From Methyloceanibacter sp. (lineage in GTDB: Bacteria > Pseudomonadota > Alphaproteobacteria > Rhizobiales > Methyloligellaceae), in contig JALHTP010000256.1 of NCBI GenBank assembly GCA_022865725.1, positions 1 through 25,998 on the forward strand: a DNA stretch of 25,998 nt, in the 5' to 3' direction. The number at the start of each line of letters is the position of its first letter. Positions within the stretch are counted from its first letter, which is position 1. Both the position numbers and the translations under genes were made by a program. Of this stretch, positions 1 to 5,710 are shown one piece after another. Below the pieces are notes generated by a model. The model made no database searches, was not told the origin of the DNA, and was given only the letters and a program-made list of their open reading frames with translations.

Positions 1-192
1 AATCAGAATAAGCCTTTGTGGAATATACTCTTTACCTGGTAGGGAAACAGGACAGGGTGTGCCGGTATAGGCGCTTGTCAAGCGTTCATCCTGAGGGCCC
101 GCGGCGGCTTGCCGCCTCAATCTTCAGACCCTATTGTCCGCCGTCCTTTCCGTGCCCGTTTACCAAGCTCGACCGCCTGAGGAGTCCATCCC
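1..192. other. Leader region upstream of dapA
   Basis: No gene is supported here. There is a short palindrome CGCTT-GTC-AAGCG at 72-84 and a GC-rich hairpin, GGCGGC-TT-GCCGCC, at 103-116. The hairpin has no T-run, so I do not call it a terminator. A TATACT box lies at 24-29, but its -35 region would fall at or beyond the window edge. The ribosome binding site of dapA (GAGGAG, about 179-184) closes the region. Confidence 0.4.
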
Positions 193-1083
193 GTGCCAAT
201 GCCGCCGTTTCAAGGCTCGATTACAGCGTTGATCACGCCCTTCAAGGACGGCAAGGTCGACGCCAAGGCGTTCCGGAACTTCGTCGAGTGGCAGATTGGC
301 CAGGGCACGCATGGCCTCGTGCCCTGCGGCACCACCGGGGAATCGCCGACGCTCGATCATGACGAGCACAAGCAGGTCGTCGAGCTTTGCATCGAGGCGG
401 CGGCGGGCCGCGTGCCGGTGATCGCCGGAACCGGATCGAACTCTACCGCCGAGGCTGTCGAGCTGACCCGCCACGCCAAGAGCGCCGGCGCCGACGGCGT
501 GCTCGTGGTGACGCCCTATTACAATAAGCCGACGCAGGAAGGGCTCTATCTCCACTACAAGGCCATCAATGACTGCACCGATATCCCGATCCTCATCTAC
601 AACATCCCTGGAAGGAGCGTCGTCGACATGTCGGTCGACACCATGGCGCGATTGTTCAAGCTGAAGAACATCGTCGGCGTGAAAGATGCGACCGCCAACA
701 TGGCGCGGGTGAGCCAGCAGCGCGCGGCGCTCGGCAAGGATTTCGTGCAGCTCTCCGGCGAGGACGCGACCGCGCTCGGCTTCATGGCTCATGGCGGCCA
801 TGGCTGCATCTCCGTCACCGCCAATGTCGCGCCCGCGCTCTGCTCGGAATTCCAGCTGGCCTGTCTCGGCGGCAATTTCAAGCTGGCGCTCCAGTTACAG
901 GACCGGCTTATGCCGCTGCACGACGCGCTGTTCGTGGAATCGAATCCCGCACCCGTCAAATATGCCGCGAGCAAGCTCGGGCTCTGCAACGCCGAGACGC
1001 GGCTCCCGCTTGCGCCTCTCGCGCCGGCTTCACAGAAGAAGGTCGACCAAGCGCTCGCCGCGGTCGGCCTCGTTCTCGTCTAA
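193..1083 (+). CDS. dapA: 4-hydroxy-tetrahydrodipicolinate synthase
   Basis: Cytoplasmic class I lyase that condenses pyruvate with aspartate semialdehyde, the first committed step towards diaminopimelate and lysine. The 296-residue protein is the usual length for a DapA (beta/alpha)8 barrel. The Schiff-base lysine is Lys164 in VGVKDAT, the catalytic tyrosine is Tyr136 in YNIPGRS, the threonine pair is in GTTGE (46-50), and Arg141 sits where the substrate carboxylate is bound. I chose the GTG at 193 because GAGGAG ends 8 bases before it; an ATG at 199 in the same frame would give a protein two residues shorter. smpB follows after 15 bases and is probably co-transcribed, an arrangement common in alphaproteobacteria. 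DapA belongs to a superfamily with other aldolases, but the position next to smpB and the intact motifs favour DapA itself. Confidence 0.96.
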   Translation: MPMPPFQGSITALITPFKDGKVDAKAFRNFVEWQIGQGTHGLVPCGTTGESPTLDHDEHKQVVELCIEAAAGRVPVIAGTGSNSTAEAVELTRHAKSAGADGVLVVTPYYNKPTQEGLYLHYKAINDCTDIPILIYNIPGRSVVDMSVDTMARLFKLKNIVGVKDATANMARVSQQRAALGKDFVQLSGEDATALGFMAHGGHGCISVTANVAPALCSEFQLACLGGNFKLALQLQDRLMPLHDALFVESNPAPVKYAASKLGLCNAETRLPLAPLAPASQKKVDQALAAVGLVLV

Positions 1084-1098
1084 GACCTGTAAGGTGAC

Positions 1099-1572
1099 AT
1101 GATGGCGCCGAAGCGCGAGGGCGGCAAAGTCGTCGCCGAGAACCGGAAGGCGCGCTTCAACTACAACATCGAGGAGAAGCTCGAGGCGGGTATCGCGCTG
1201 ATGGGCTCCGAGGTGAAGTCGCTCCGCGCCGGCAAGGCCAATATCGCGGACTCCTATGCGGCGAGCGCCGGCGGCGAGCTTTATCTGCTCAACGCCCATA
1301 TCGCCGAATATACGCAGGCCGGCCGCAACGGTCATGCTCCGACGCGTCCGCGCAAGCTCTTGCTGCACCGGAAAGAGATTGGACGCCTCGCCGGCGCCAT
1401 TCAGCGAGACGGCATGACAGTCGTGCCGTTGAAGCTCTATTTCAATGCGCGCGGCATGGCCAAGGTCGAGCTCGGCCTGGCCAAGGGCAAGAAGCTGCAC
1501 GACAAGCGCGAGACCGAGAAGAAGCGGGATTGGGACCGCCAGAAGGGCCGCCTCATGCGCGAGAAGGGCTAG
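1099..1572 (+). CDS. smpB: SsrA-binding protein SmpB
   Basis: Small RNA-binding protein that carries tmRNA into stalled ribosomes for trans-translation. The 157-residue product has the SmpB signatures: an N-terminal ENRKARFNY segment, GSEVKSLRAGKANIADSY in the oligonucleotide-binding barrel, and a lysine/arginine-rich C-terminal tail (KGKKLHDKRETEKKRDWDRQ) of the kind that enters the ribosomal mRNA channel. Two adjacent ATGs (1099 and 1102) can serve as start. AAGGTG at 1091-1096 is better spaced from the second, which would give 156 residues. It lies 15 bases after dapA, which suggests one transcript. The palindromic repeat at 1603-1681 follows the stop and may mark the end of this transcript. 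Confidence 0.96.
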   Translation: MMAPKREGGKVVAENRKARFNYNIEEKLEAGIALMGSEVKSLRAGKANIADSYAASAGGELYLLNAHIAEYTQAGRNGHAPTRPRKLLLHRKEIGRLAGAIQRDGMTVVPLKLYFNARGMAKVELGLAKGKKLHDKRETEKKRDWDRQKGRLMREKG

Positions 1573-1602
1573 GCTCTTTCCACCCTCATGCCCAGCCCAC
1601 TT

Positions 1603-1681
1603 CGTCATGCCGGCGAAAGCCGGTATCCAGCACATAAAGCCAGTGATCTTCCGCTGGATTCCGGCTTTCGCCGGAATGACG
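1603..1681. repeat. Palindromic intergenic repeat, copy A
   Basis: Two 28-base arms, 1603-1630 and 1654-1681, match each other as an inverted repeat at 26 of 28 positions. Each arm also holds its own small hairpin (CCGGC-GAAA-GCCGG in the left arm). Total length is 79 bases. It belongs to the same family as the copies near 5597, 13083 and 15479. It lies between smpB and the peroxiredoxin-like gene on the same strand. Possible roles are transcript termination or mRNA end protection; neither is shown by the sequence alone. Confidence 0.88.
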
Positions 1682-1715
1682 GAGAATAGGCAATCGGCGT
1701 AGCGAAGGAACGCAT

Positions 1716-2270
1716 GTGACGACGAGCGGCAACTTCCCTCAGCCGATCGATGATGGTGCTGTCGCCCATCTGAAGGCCGGCACGACGCTGCCCTTACTCG
1801 CGCTGCCGGCGACGGACGGCAGCGTTGTCGATCTCGCGGCGCTTCCCGGGCGAAGCATCCTCATCGTCTATCCGTGGACGGGGCGCCCCGGCCATCCCAA
1901 TCCGCCCGACTGGGACATCATCCCGGGCGCGCATGGCTCCACACCTGAGCTCGAAGGCTTCCGCGACCGTGAGCCTGCGTTTGCGACCTTGGGCGTGCGG
2001 CTGCTCGGGCTAAGCCGTCAGACTACGGAGTATCAGCGCGAGCTCGTAGCGCGCCTTGCGCTGCCCTTTCCGATCCTGAGCGATGCTTTAGGAGGCTTCG
2101 CCGCGGCGCTCGGCCTGCCGAGTTTCACCACCGGCGGCGCGATCTATCTGAAGCGCCTCACGCTTCTCATCGAGGGCGGACGCATCGAGACGGTCTTCTA
2201 CCCCGTTCCGGATCCTGCCGGTCATGCTGCCGACGTGCTGCTGAGTCTTCAGAAGAAGTGGGACGACTAG
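1716..2270 (+). CDS. Cysteine-free peroxiredoxin-like protein (AhpC/TSA fold)
   Basis: The 184-residue protein looks like the bacterial peroxiredoxin subfamily that carries YPRTGRPG, IPGARGCTPQ, and a late KRLTLV strand. Here the matching pieces are YPWTGRPGHPNPPDW (about 52-66), IPGAHGSTPELEGFRD (about 68-83), LGLSRQTTEYQ, LPFPILSDA and KRLTLLIEGGRIETVFYPV. The position where relatives have the peroxidatic cysteine (GCTP) holds Ser (GSTP), the second cysteine a few residues on is also absent, and the whole protein contains no cysteine. It therefore cannot use thiol peroxidase chemistry. The fold call is from recognised motifs; the function is unknown. The start is GTG at 1716, preceded by GAAGGA at 1704-1709; the ATG at 1714 runs straight into a stop. 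The end overlaps the convergent DUF3775 gene by 4 bases. Confidence 0.8.
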   Translation: MTTSGNFPQPIDDGAVAHLKAGTTLPLLALPATDGSVVDLAALPGRSILIVYPWTGRPGHPNPPDWDIIPGAHGSTPELEGFRDREPAFATLGVRLLGLSRQTTEYQRELVARLALPFPILSDALGGFAAALGLPSFTTGGAIYLKRLTLLIEGGRIETVFYPVPDPAGHAADVLLSLQKKWDD

Positions 2271-2668
2271 AGCGACTCTTCCTCGGCGTCCTCGACCGAA
2301 TAGCCGAGCCGGTCGAGCCCTTCCTCGAGATAATCGGACAGGAGAGGCATGCCGAGGAGATAGTCGTCGGTGCGGTTGGTGCGCTCGGCGCGCGCGGTTG
2401 CCAGCGCCTCGTCGAGCTCGTCCGGCGTAAACGAGCCCCTGCCGATCCAGGCAAGCGCGACCAGGCTCGCCTGCTCGTCGACATTGAGGTCGCGAATGAA
2501 TTCCTTGAGCTGGTCCTGCGTGGCGTCGTCGGAGAAGGATTCGAGGATCGACTCGGCGTCGTGATCGGAGGTGGCGCCTTCGTCCCAGGCCGCGACCTTG
2601 GCCGCGATCTCGCGCGCCTTGACGATCACGAAGCCGACTTTCTCCGGCGAGATCTCTAGCCCCGCCAT
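2267..2668 (-). CDS. DUF3775 domain protein
   Basis: A 133-residue, acidic, mostly helical soluble protein without signal peptide or membrane segment. I recognise it as the alphaproteobacterial family DUF3775 from its C-terminal half: DQASLVALAWIGRG-like (here NVDEQASLVALAWIGRG), followed by LLGMPLLSDYLEEGLDRLG. No biochemical function is known to me for this family. The ATG at 2668 is preceded by GAGGTG on the - strand at good spacing. It is the last of three - strand genes (NYN protein, uracil-DNA glycosylase, this gene), with 84 bases after the glycosylase stop. Its stop codon and that of the convergent peroxiredoxin-like gene are both read from the palindrome CTAG at 2267-2270. Confidence 0.82.
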   Translation of the reverse strand: MAGLEISPEKVGFVIVKAREIAAKVAAWDEGATSDHDAESILESFSDDATQDQLKEFIRDLNVDEQASLVALAWIGRGSFTPDELDEALATARAERTNRTDDYLLGMPLLSDYLEEGLDRLGYSVEDAEEESL

Positions 2669-2752
2669 GGGGACACCTCGTTAACCAGCGAACCGACCGC
2701 GAGCCAAGCATGCCCGACTTGGGGTGCGGCGGCAAGGCGGCTCAACGCCGCT

Positions 2753-3418
2753 TTAGACCTTGCGCAAACTCGCCGCAGCCGCGGCCACCACCGTCTCGAA
2801 CATCGCGGGCGTCAGCCGCCCGGTATTCGTGTTCTGGCGGGAGCAATGATAGCTGTCGAGCAGGAGACGCCCACAAGGAAGCTCGTGCCGCGCGCCATGG
2901 GCGAACAGGAAGTCGCGCCGCTTGAGCCCAAGGGCATCCAGCGTGCCGTCATGAGCGATGCGGCCGAGCGCGAGCAGCGTGCGCAGATTGGGGAGCGCGC
3001 CGATCCGCCCGATGAGGAATTGCCGGCAGCTTACGATCTCGTCCGGCTTCGGCTTGTTCGCGGGCGGCACGCAGCGCACGGTGTTCGAGATCATGCAGTC
3101 GACCAGCTCCAGCTCTTCCGGCGCGGCGAGATCGTGCCGTCCGCGCGCCAGCCCCACTTTGAGCAGCGTACGGTAGAGAAGCTTGCCGGCATAGTCGCCG
3201 AGAAAAGGCCGTCCCGTGCGGTTGGCGCCCTTCAGGCCAGGCGCGAGCCCGACGATGAGGAGCCGCGCCGTGACAGGTCCGAATGAGGGGACCGCACCGT
3301 TGAACCAATCGGGATGCGTATGTCTGGTCTCGTTGCGGAAGGCGACCAGGCGCGGACAGAGCGGGCAGTCTTTGGCAGGCTCGGCACTGGTTGATCGCAT
3401 CGCGTCGACGACCGGCAT
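2753..3418 (-). CDS. Family 5 uracil-DNA glycosylase (UDGb type)
   Basis: Base excision repair enzyme that removes uracil, and in this family often hypoxanthine and other deaminated bases, from DNA. The 221-residue protein has the UDGb signatures: motif 1 GLAPGLKGANRTGRPF (57-72) followed by GDYAG, and the C-terminal motif HCSRQNTNTGRLT (191-203). Four cysteines that fit an iron-sulfur cluster are Cys18, Cys21, Cys116 and Cys131. Family 5 enzymes lack the catalytic Asp/Asn of families 1 and 4 in motif 1, and that is also so here. The start is uncertain: ATG at 3418, or ATG at 3400 (7th codon); neither has a strong ribosome binding site. It lies 54 bases downstream of the NYN-domain gene on the same strand, so the two may share a transcript. 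Confidence 0.9.
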   Translation of the reverse strand: MPVVDAMRSTSAEPAKDCPLCPRLVAFRNETRHTHPDWFNGAVPSFGPVTARLLIVGLAPGLKGANRTGRPFLGDYAGKLLYRTLLKVGLARGRHDLAAPEELELVDCMISNTVRCVPPANKPKPDEIVSCRQFLIGRIGALPNLRTLLALGRIAHDGTLDALGLKRRDFLFAHGARHELPCGRLLLDSYHCSRQNTNTGRLTPAMFETVVAAAAASLRKV

Positions 3419-3472
3419 GCGCTATGCGTAGCGCCACTGCGCGCTCAGCGCTACCTCAGCGGAAGGCGGGTT

Positions 3473-4084
3473 TCAGGTCTCGATCAAATCTTCGGACTCG
3501 AACTCGTCGAGCGGCTCCGGCTCGGAACGCCGCCGCTCGCCGCGCCCCCGCTCGGCGGGATCGCGACCGATCTCATCTTGCAGATAGGCAAGATCGATGA
3601 ACTGGTCCGCCTGGCGGCGAAGCTCGTCGGCGACCATGGGCGGATTGGTCGTGAGCGTGGAGACGACGCTGACGCGCTTGCCCTTGTGCTGCAATGCCTC
3701 AACCAGCGAGCGGAAATCGCCGTCGCCGGAGAACAGCACGATATGGTCGAGATGCTCGGCGAGCTCCATGGCGTCGACGGCAAGCTCGATGTCCATGTTG
3801 CCCTTGATCTTGCGCCGGCCGGCGGCGTCGACGAACTCCTTGGTCGGCTTGGTCACCATGGTGTAGCCGTTATAGTCGAGCCAATCGATCAACGGCCTGA
3901 TCGAGGAATACTCCTGCTCCTCGGCGAGCGCCGTATAATAGAGGGCCCTGACGAGTTGGCCTTTGCCGCGGAACATCGCCAGCAGCCGCTTATAGTCGAT
4001 ATCGAAGGCGAGCGATTTGGCGGTAGCGTAGAGATTGGCGCCGTCGATGAAGAGCGCGATGCGCTCGGTCGGATAGAAATCCAT
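3473..4084 (-). CDS. LabA-like NYN/PIN-fold nuclease domain protein (DUF88)
   Basis: A 203-residue protein with an NYN domain, a PIN-related metal-dependent nuclease fold. The acidic residues expected in the active site are present: Asp14 and Asn17 in FIDGANLY, Asp98 and Asp104 in KGNMDIELAVDAM, and Asp121/Asp123 in FSGDGDFRSL, followed by GKRVSVVS. The last 35 residues are charged and probably disordered (ERGRGERRRSEPEPLDEFESED). I start at the ATG at 4084 because the family begins with a short lead into the first strand; the frame stays open upstream to 4285, but those extra residues do not look conserved and would overlap folK. Family members are thought to act on RNA, but the substrate is not known. 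The gene is divergent from folK and starts the - strand run with the glycosylase and DUF3775 genes. Confidence 0.88.
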   Translation of the reverse strand: MDFYPTERIALFIDGANLYATAKSLAFDIDYKRLLAMFRGKGQLVRALYYTALAEEQEYSSIRPLIDWLDYNGYTMVTKPTKEFVDAAGRRKIKGNMDIELAVDAMELAEHLDHIVLFSGDGDFRSLVEALQHKGKRVSVVSTLTTNPPMVADELRRQADQFIDLAYLQDEIGRDPAERGRGERRRSEPEPLDEFESEDLIET

Positions 4085-4178
4085 TAAGACCCCATCACAG
4101 CAATATGCGCTTGATTGAAAGAGCAGCCGCTCGGCAACATCGACTAGAGGGCTGCCCTGACAACATAGGTGTGACAAG
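4085..4178. promoter_or_regulatory. Divergent intergenic region between the NYN gene and folK
   Basis: These 94 bases must hold the start signals for both divergent genes. AGGTG at 4167-4171 is a suitable ribosome binding site for the GTG start of folK. On the - strand a weak GGGGT precedes the NYN start. I see no pair of -35 and -10 boxes strong enough to place a promoter exactly. Confidence 0.4.
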
Positions 4179-4736
4179 GTGACTTCGCAATTGCTCACGC
4201 GTGGCAAAGTCCTGGTAGGTCTTGGTGCAAATTGTCCCGGGTCATGGGGAACGCCGGCCGAAACAATTGCACGCGCTTTAGGCAATATCGAAGACGCTAA
4301 TATTGCCGTGCGCGCCGTGTCGCCGCTCTACGAGACGCGCGCGGTCGGTCATGCGCGACAGCCGGCTTACGTGAACGCCGTCGCGCTGCTCGACACGACT
4401 TTGCCTCCCGAGGCGCTGCTCAGAGTCCTGAAGGAGATCGAGCGCCGTTCGGGCCGCCGTGGCGGCAGGCCCTGGGGACCGCGCACGCTGGATATCGATA
4501 TCGTCGACTATAAGGGCCTCACTAGACATTGGACCGACAGGCGAGGGGGGTTTCCACGCGCCGGCGCGCGGCCTCTCGTCCTGCCGCATCCGCTCGCCCA
4601 TGAGCGGCCTTTCGTGCTGAAGCCGCTCCTCGATATTGCGCCGGATTGGCGCCATCCCGCGCTCAAGCGAAGCGCCCGGGAGCTCTGGCGCCAGGCGACG
4701 AAGCGGGGGCAGGGCGCTGTGATCAAACGGCTTTGA
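4179..4736 (+). CDS. folK: 2-amino-4-hydroxy-6-hydroxymethyldihydropteridine diphosphokinase (HPPK)
   Basis: Transfers pyrophosphate from ATP to 6-hydroxymethyl-7,8-dihydropterin in folate synthesis; cytoplasmic. The 185-residue protein opens with the HPPK strand VLVGLGANCPGSWG (11-24), followed by SPLYETRAVG (49-57), QPAYVNAVA, and the signature RPWGPRTLDIDIV (97-109), whose two Asp residues bind Mg-ATP. LVLPHPLAHERPFVLKPL is the final conserved block. The start is GTG at 4179 with AGGTG 7 bases upstream. It stands alone on the + strand between the divergent NYN gene and a convergent small gene; no other folate gene is next to it. The position just before rpoZ and rel is typical of Hyphomicrobiales. 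Confidence 0.93.
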   Translation: MTSQLLTRGKVLVGLGANCPGSWGTPAETIARALGNIEDANIAVRAVSPLYETRAVGHARQPAYVNAVALLDTTLPPEALLRVLKEIERRSGRRGGRPWGPRTLDIDIVDYKGLTRHWTDRRGGFPRAGARPLVLPHPLAHERPFVLKPLLDIAPDWRHPALKRSARELWRQATKRGQGAVIKRL

Positions 4737-4743
4737 TCGTGCG

Positions 4744-4995
4744 CTAAAAAGAAAACTGCCCGCGAAAGACTGTCTTGATCTCCGTGAGGCGCTGCGACAG
4801 GCGCTCCGCCTCGCCAGCCAGCCCAAGGCGGTGGGCAAGGCCAATCGCGTCATGGAGGAATTCCTTGGCATCGCTATAGCGCGCGGCAAGCTCCGAGCCG
4901 GCTTGAGCCTCATACATGTCGCTATAGGCCTGTTCGGCCTGTGCTTCGAGCCAGCGCAGCCTGTTAACGGTGCCCTCCGGGGGTACGTCGTCCAT
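4744..4995 (-). CDS. Small conserved-looking protein of unknown function
   Basis: An 83-residue protein that I do not recognise. It is predicted to be nearly all helical, with a regular pattern of charged and hydrophobic residues (RLRWLEAQAEQAYSDMYEAQ, then RYSDAKEFLHDAIGLAHRLG and EAERLSQRLTEIKTVF), suggesting a helical hairpin or short coiled coil. There is no signal peptide or membrane segment. It ends 7 bases from the end of folK on the opposite strand and is divergent from rpoZ. No strong ribosome binding site precedes the ATG at 4995. The coding call rests on codon use and on the lack of any competing frame in this stretch. Confidence 0.68.
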   Translation of the reverse strand: MDDVPPEGTVNRLRWLEAQAEQAYSDMYEAQAGSELAARYSDAKEFLHDAIGLAHRLGLAGEAERLSQRLTEIKTVFRGQFSF

Positions 4996-5059
4996 GGGCG
5001 ATCTTAGCTCAAAGCCTTCGCTTCGCGGGGGCGCACCTTAAGCGCCGCCTCTGCTTTGC

Positions 5060-5088
5060 CTTGCCAGCCCGGCGCGAACTGCCTAAAT
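5060..5088 (+). promoter_or_regulatory. Predicted housekeeping sigma promoter of rpoZ
   Basis: CTTGCC at 5060-5065 and CTAAAT at 5083-5088 are separated by exactly 17 bases. Each box matches the alphaproteobacterial consensus CTTGAC-N17-CTATAT at 5 of 6 positions. Transcription would begin near 5095, giving an rpoZ leader of about 30 bases. This is a prediction from sequence only. Confidence 0.6.
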
Positions 5089-5125
5089 AGAGGCCAAATC
5101 AGCCGCTTCGCACAAGGATGACCTA

Positions 5126-5536
5126 ATGGCTCGCGTCACCGTCGAGGACTGCATCGACAAGATTCCGAACCGCTTCGAGCTCGTGCTCCTGGCCAGCCAC
5201 CGCGCCCGTAGTATTGCGGCCGGGGCCCAGATCGCCGTGCAACGGGACAACGACAAGAATCCGGTGGTGGCGCTCCGCGAGATCGCCGACAAGAAAGTTC
5301 CCACCGACGACCTTCGCGAAGACTTCATCCATTCCATGCAGAAATATGTCGAGGTGGATGAGCCCGAGGCTGAAGCCGTGCCCATGCTCTCGACCGACAC
5401 CAGAATGCCGGTCCTCAGCCATGACGATCAGTCCGCCGACGCCTCGATGGACAAGATGACCGAGGAAGAGCTGTTGCGTAGAATGGCGAGCCAGTCGCCC
5501 TCGGATGGCTCCAATGCGGGACCCCGCTCACGCTGA
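5126..5536 (+). CDS. rpoZ: RNA polymerase omega subunit
   Basis: The omega subunit helps fold and assemble the beta-prime subunit of RNA polymerase and forms part of the ppGpp-binding surface in proteobacteria. The 136-residue protein has the omega signature at its N-terminus: MARVTVEDCIDKIPNRFELV, then ASHRARSIAAG and NPVVALREIADKKV. The region after residue 75 is an acidic extension (EVDEPEAEAV ... MTEEELLRRM) of the kind seen in alphaproteobacteria and longer than in E. coli omega. AAGGATG at 5114-5120 is the ribosome binding site. The rel gene follows after a palindromic repeat, so co-transcription with rel is plausible but may be reduced by that repeat. Confidence 0.96.
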   Translation: MARVTVEDCIDKIPNRFELVLLASHRARSIAAGAQIAVQRDNDKNPVVALREIADKKVPTDDLREDFIHSMQKYVEVDEPEAEAVPMLSTDTRMPVLSHDDQSADASMDKMTEEELLRRMASQSPSDGSNAGPRSR

Positions 5537-5596
5537 CGTCGTCTGCTCGCACAGTACGGAACGCCACCGGTCTGCCTCACTTGACCGATTCATCTC

Positions 5597-5675
5597 CGTC
5601 ATTCCGGCGCAAGCCGGACTCCGGAAGAGACTTGAGAGCATCATTTGCTGGATACCGGCTTACGCCGGTATGACG
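5597..5675. repeat. Palindromic intergenic repeat, copy B
   Basis: Same family and same total length (79 bases) as copy A, with arms 5597-5624 and 5648-5675. It fills most of the gap between rpoZ and rel and ends 35 bases before the rel start codon. The right arm happens to be open in the rel frame, which creates an ATG at 5645 that is not the real start. Confidence 0.87.
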
Positions 5676-5710
5676 ATGCGTGGTCGGGCCGAGGCGGAAG
5701 GGCGCGCATC

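Noticed and set aside
103..116. GC-rich hairpin in the dapA leader as a terminator
   Set aside because: The loop is only two to four bases and no T-run follows.
18..362. + strand open frame at the window start
   Set aside because: It runs through the leader into dapA in another frame, has no family similarity, and overlaps the dapA start by 170 bases.
2737..2751. GCGGC-TCAAC-GCCGC hairpin after the glycosylase stop as terminator
   Set aside because: Five base pairs only, and the - strand lacks a T-run after it.
4085..4285. N-terminal extension of the NYN protein by 67 residues
   Set aside because: The frame is open, but it would overlap the start of folK, and the family begins close to the first strand of the domain.
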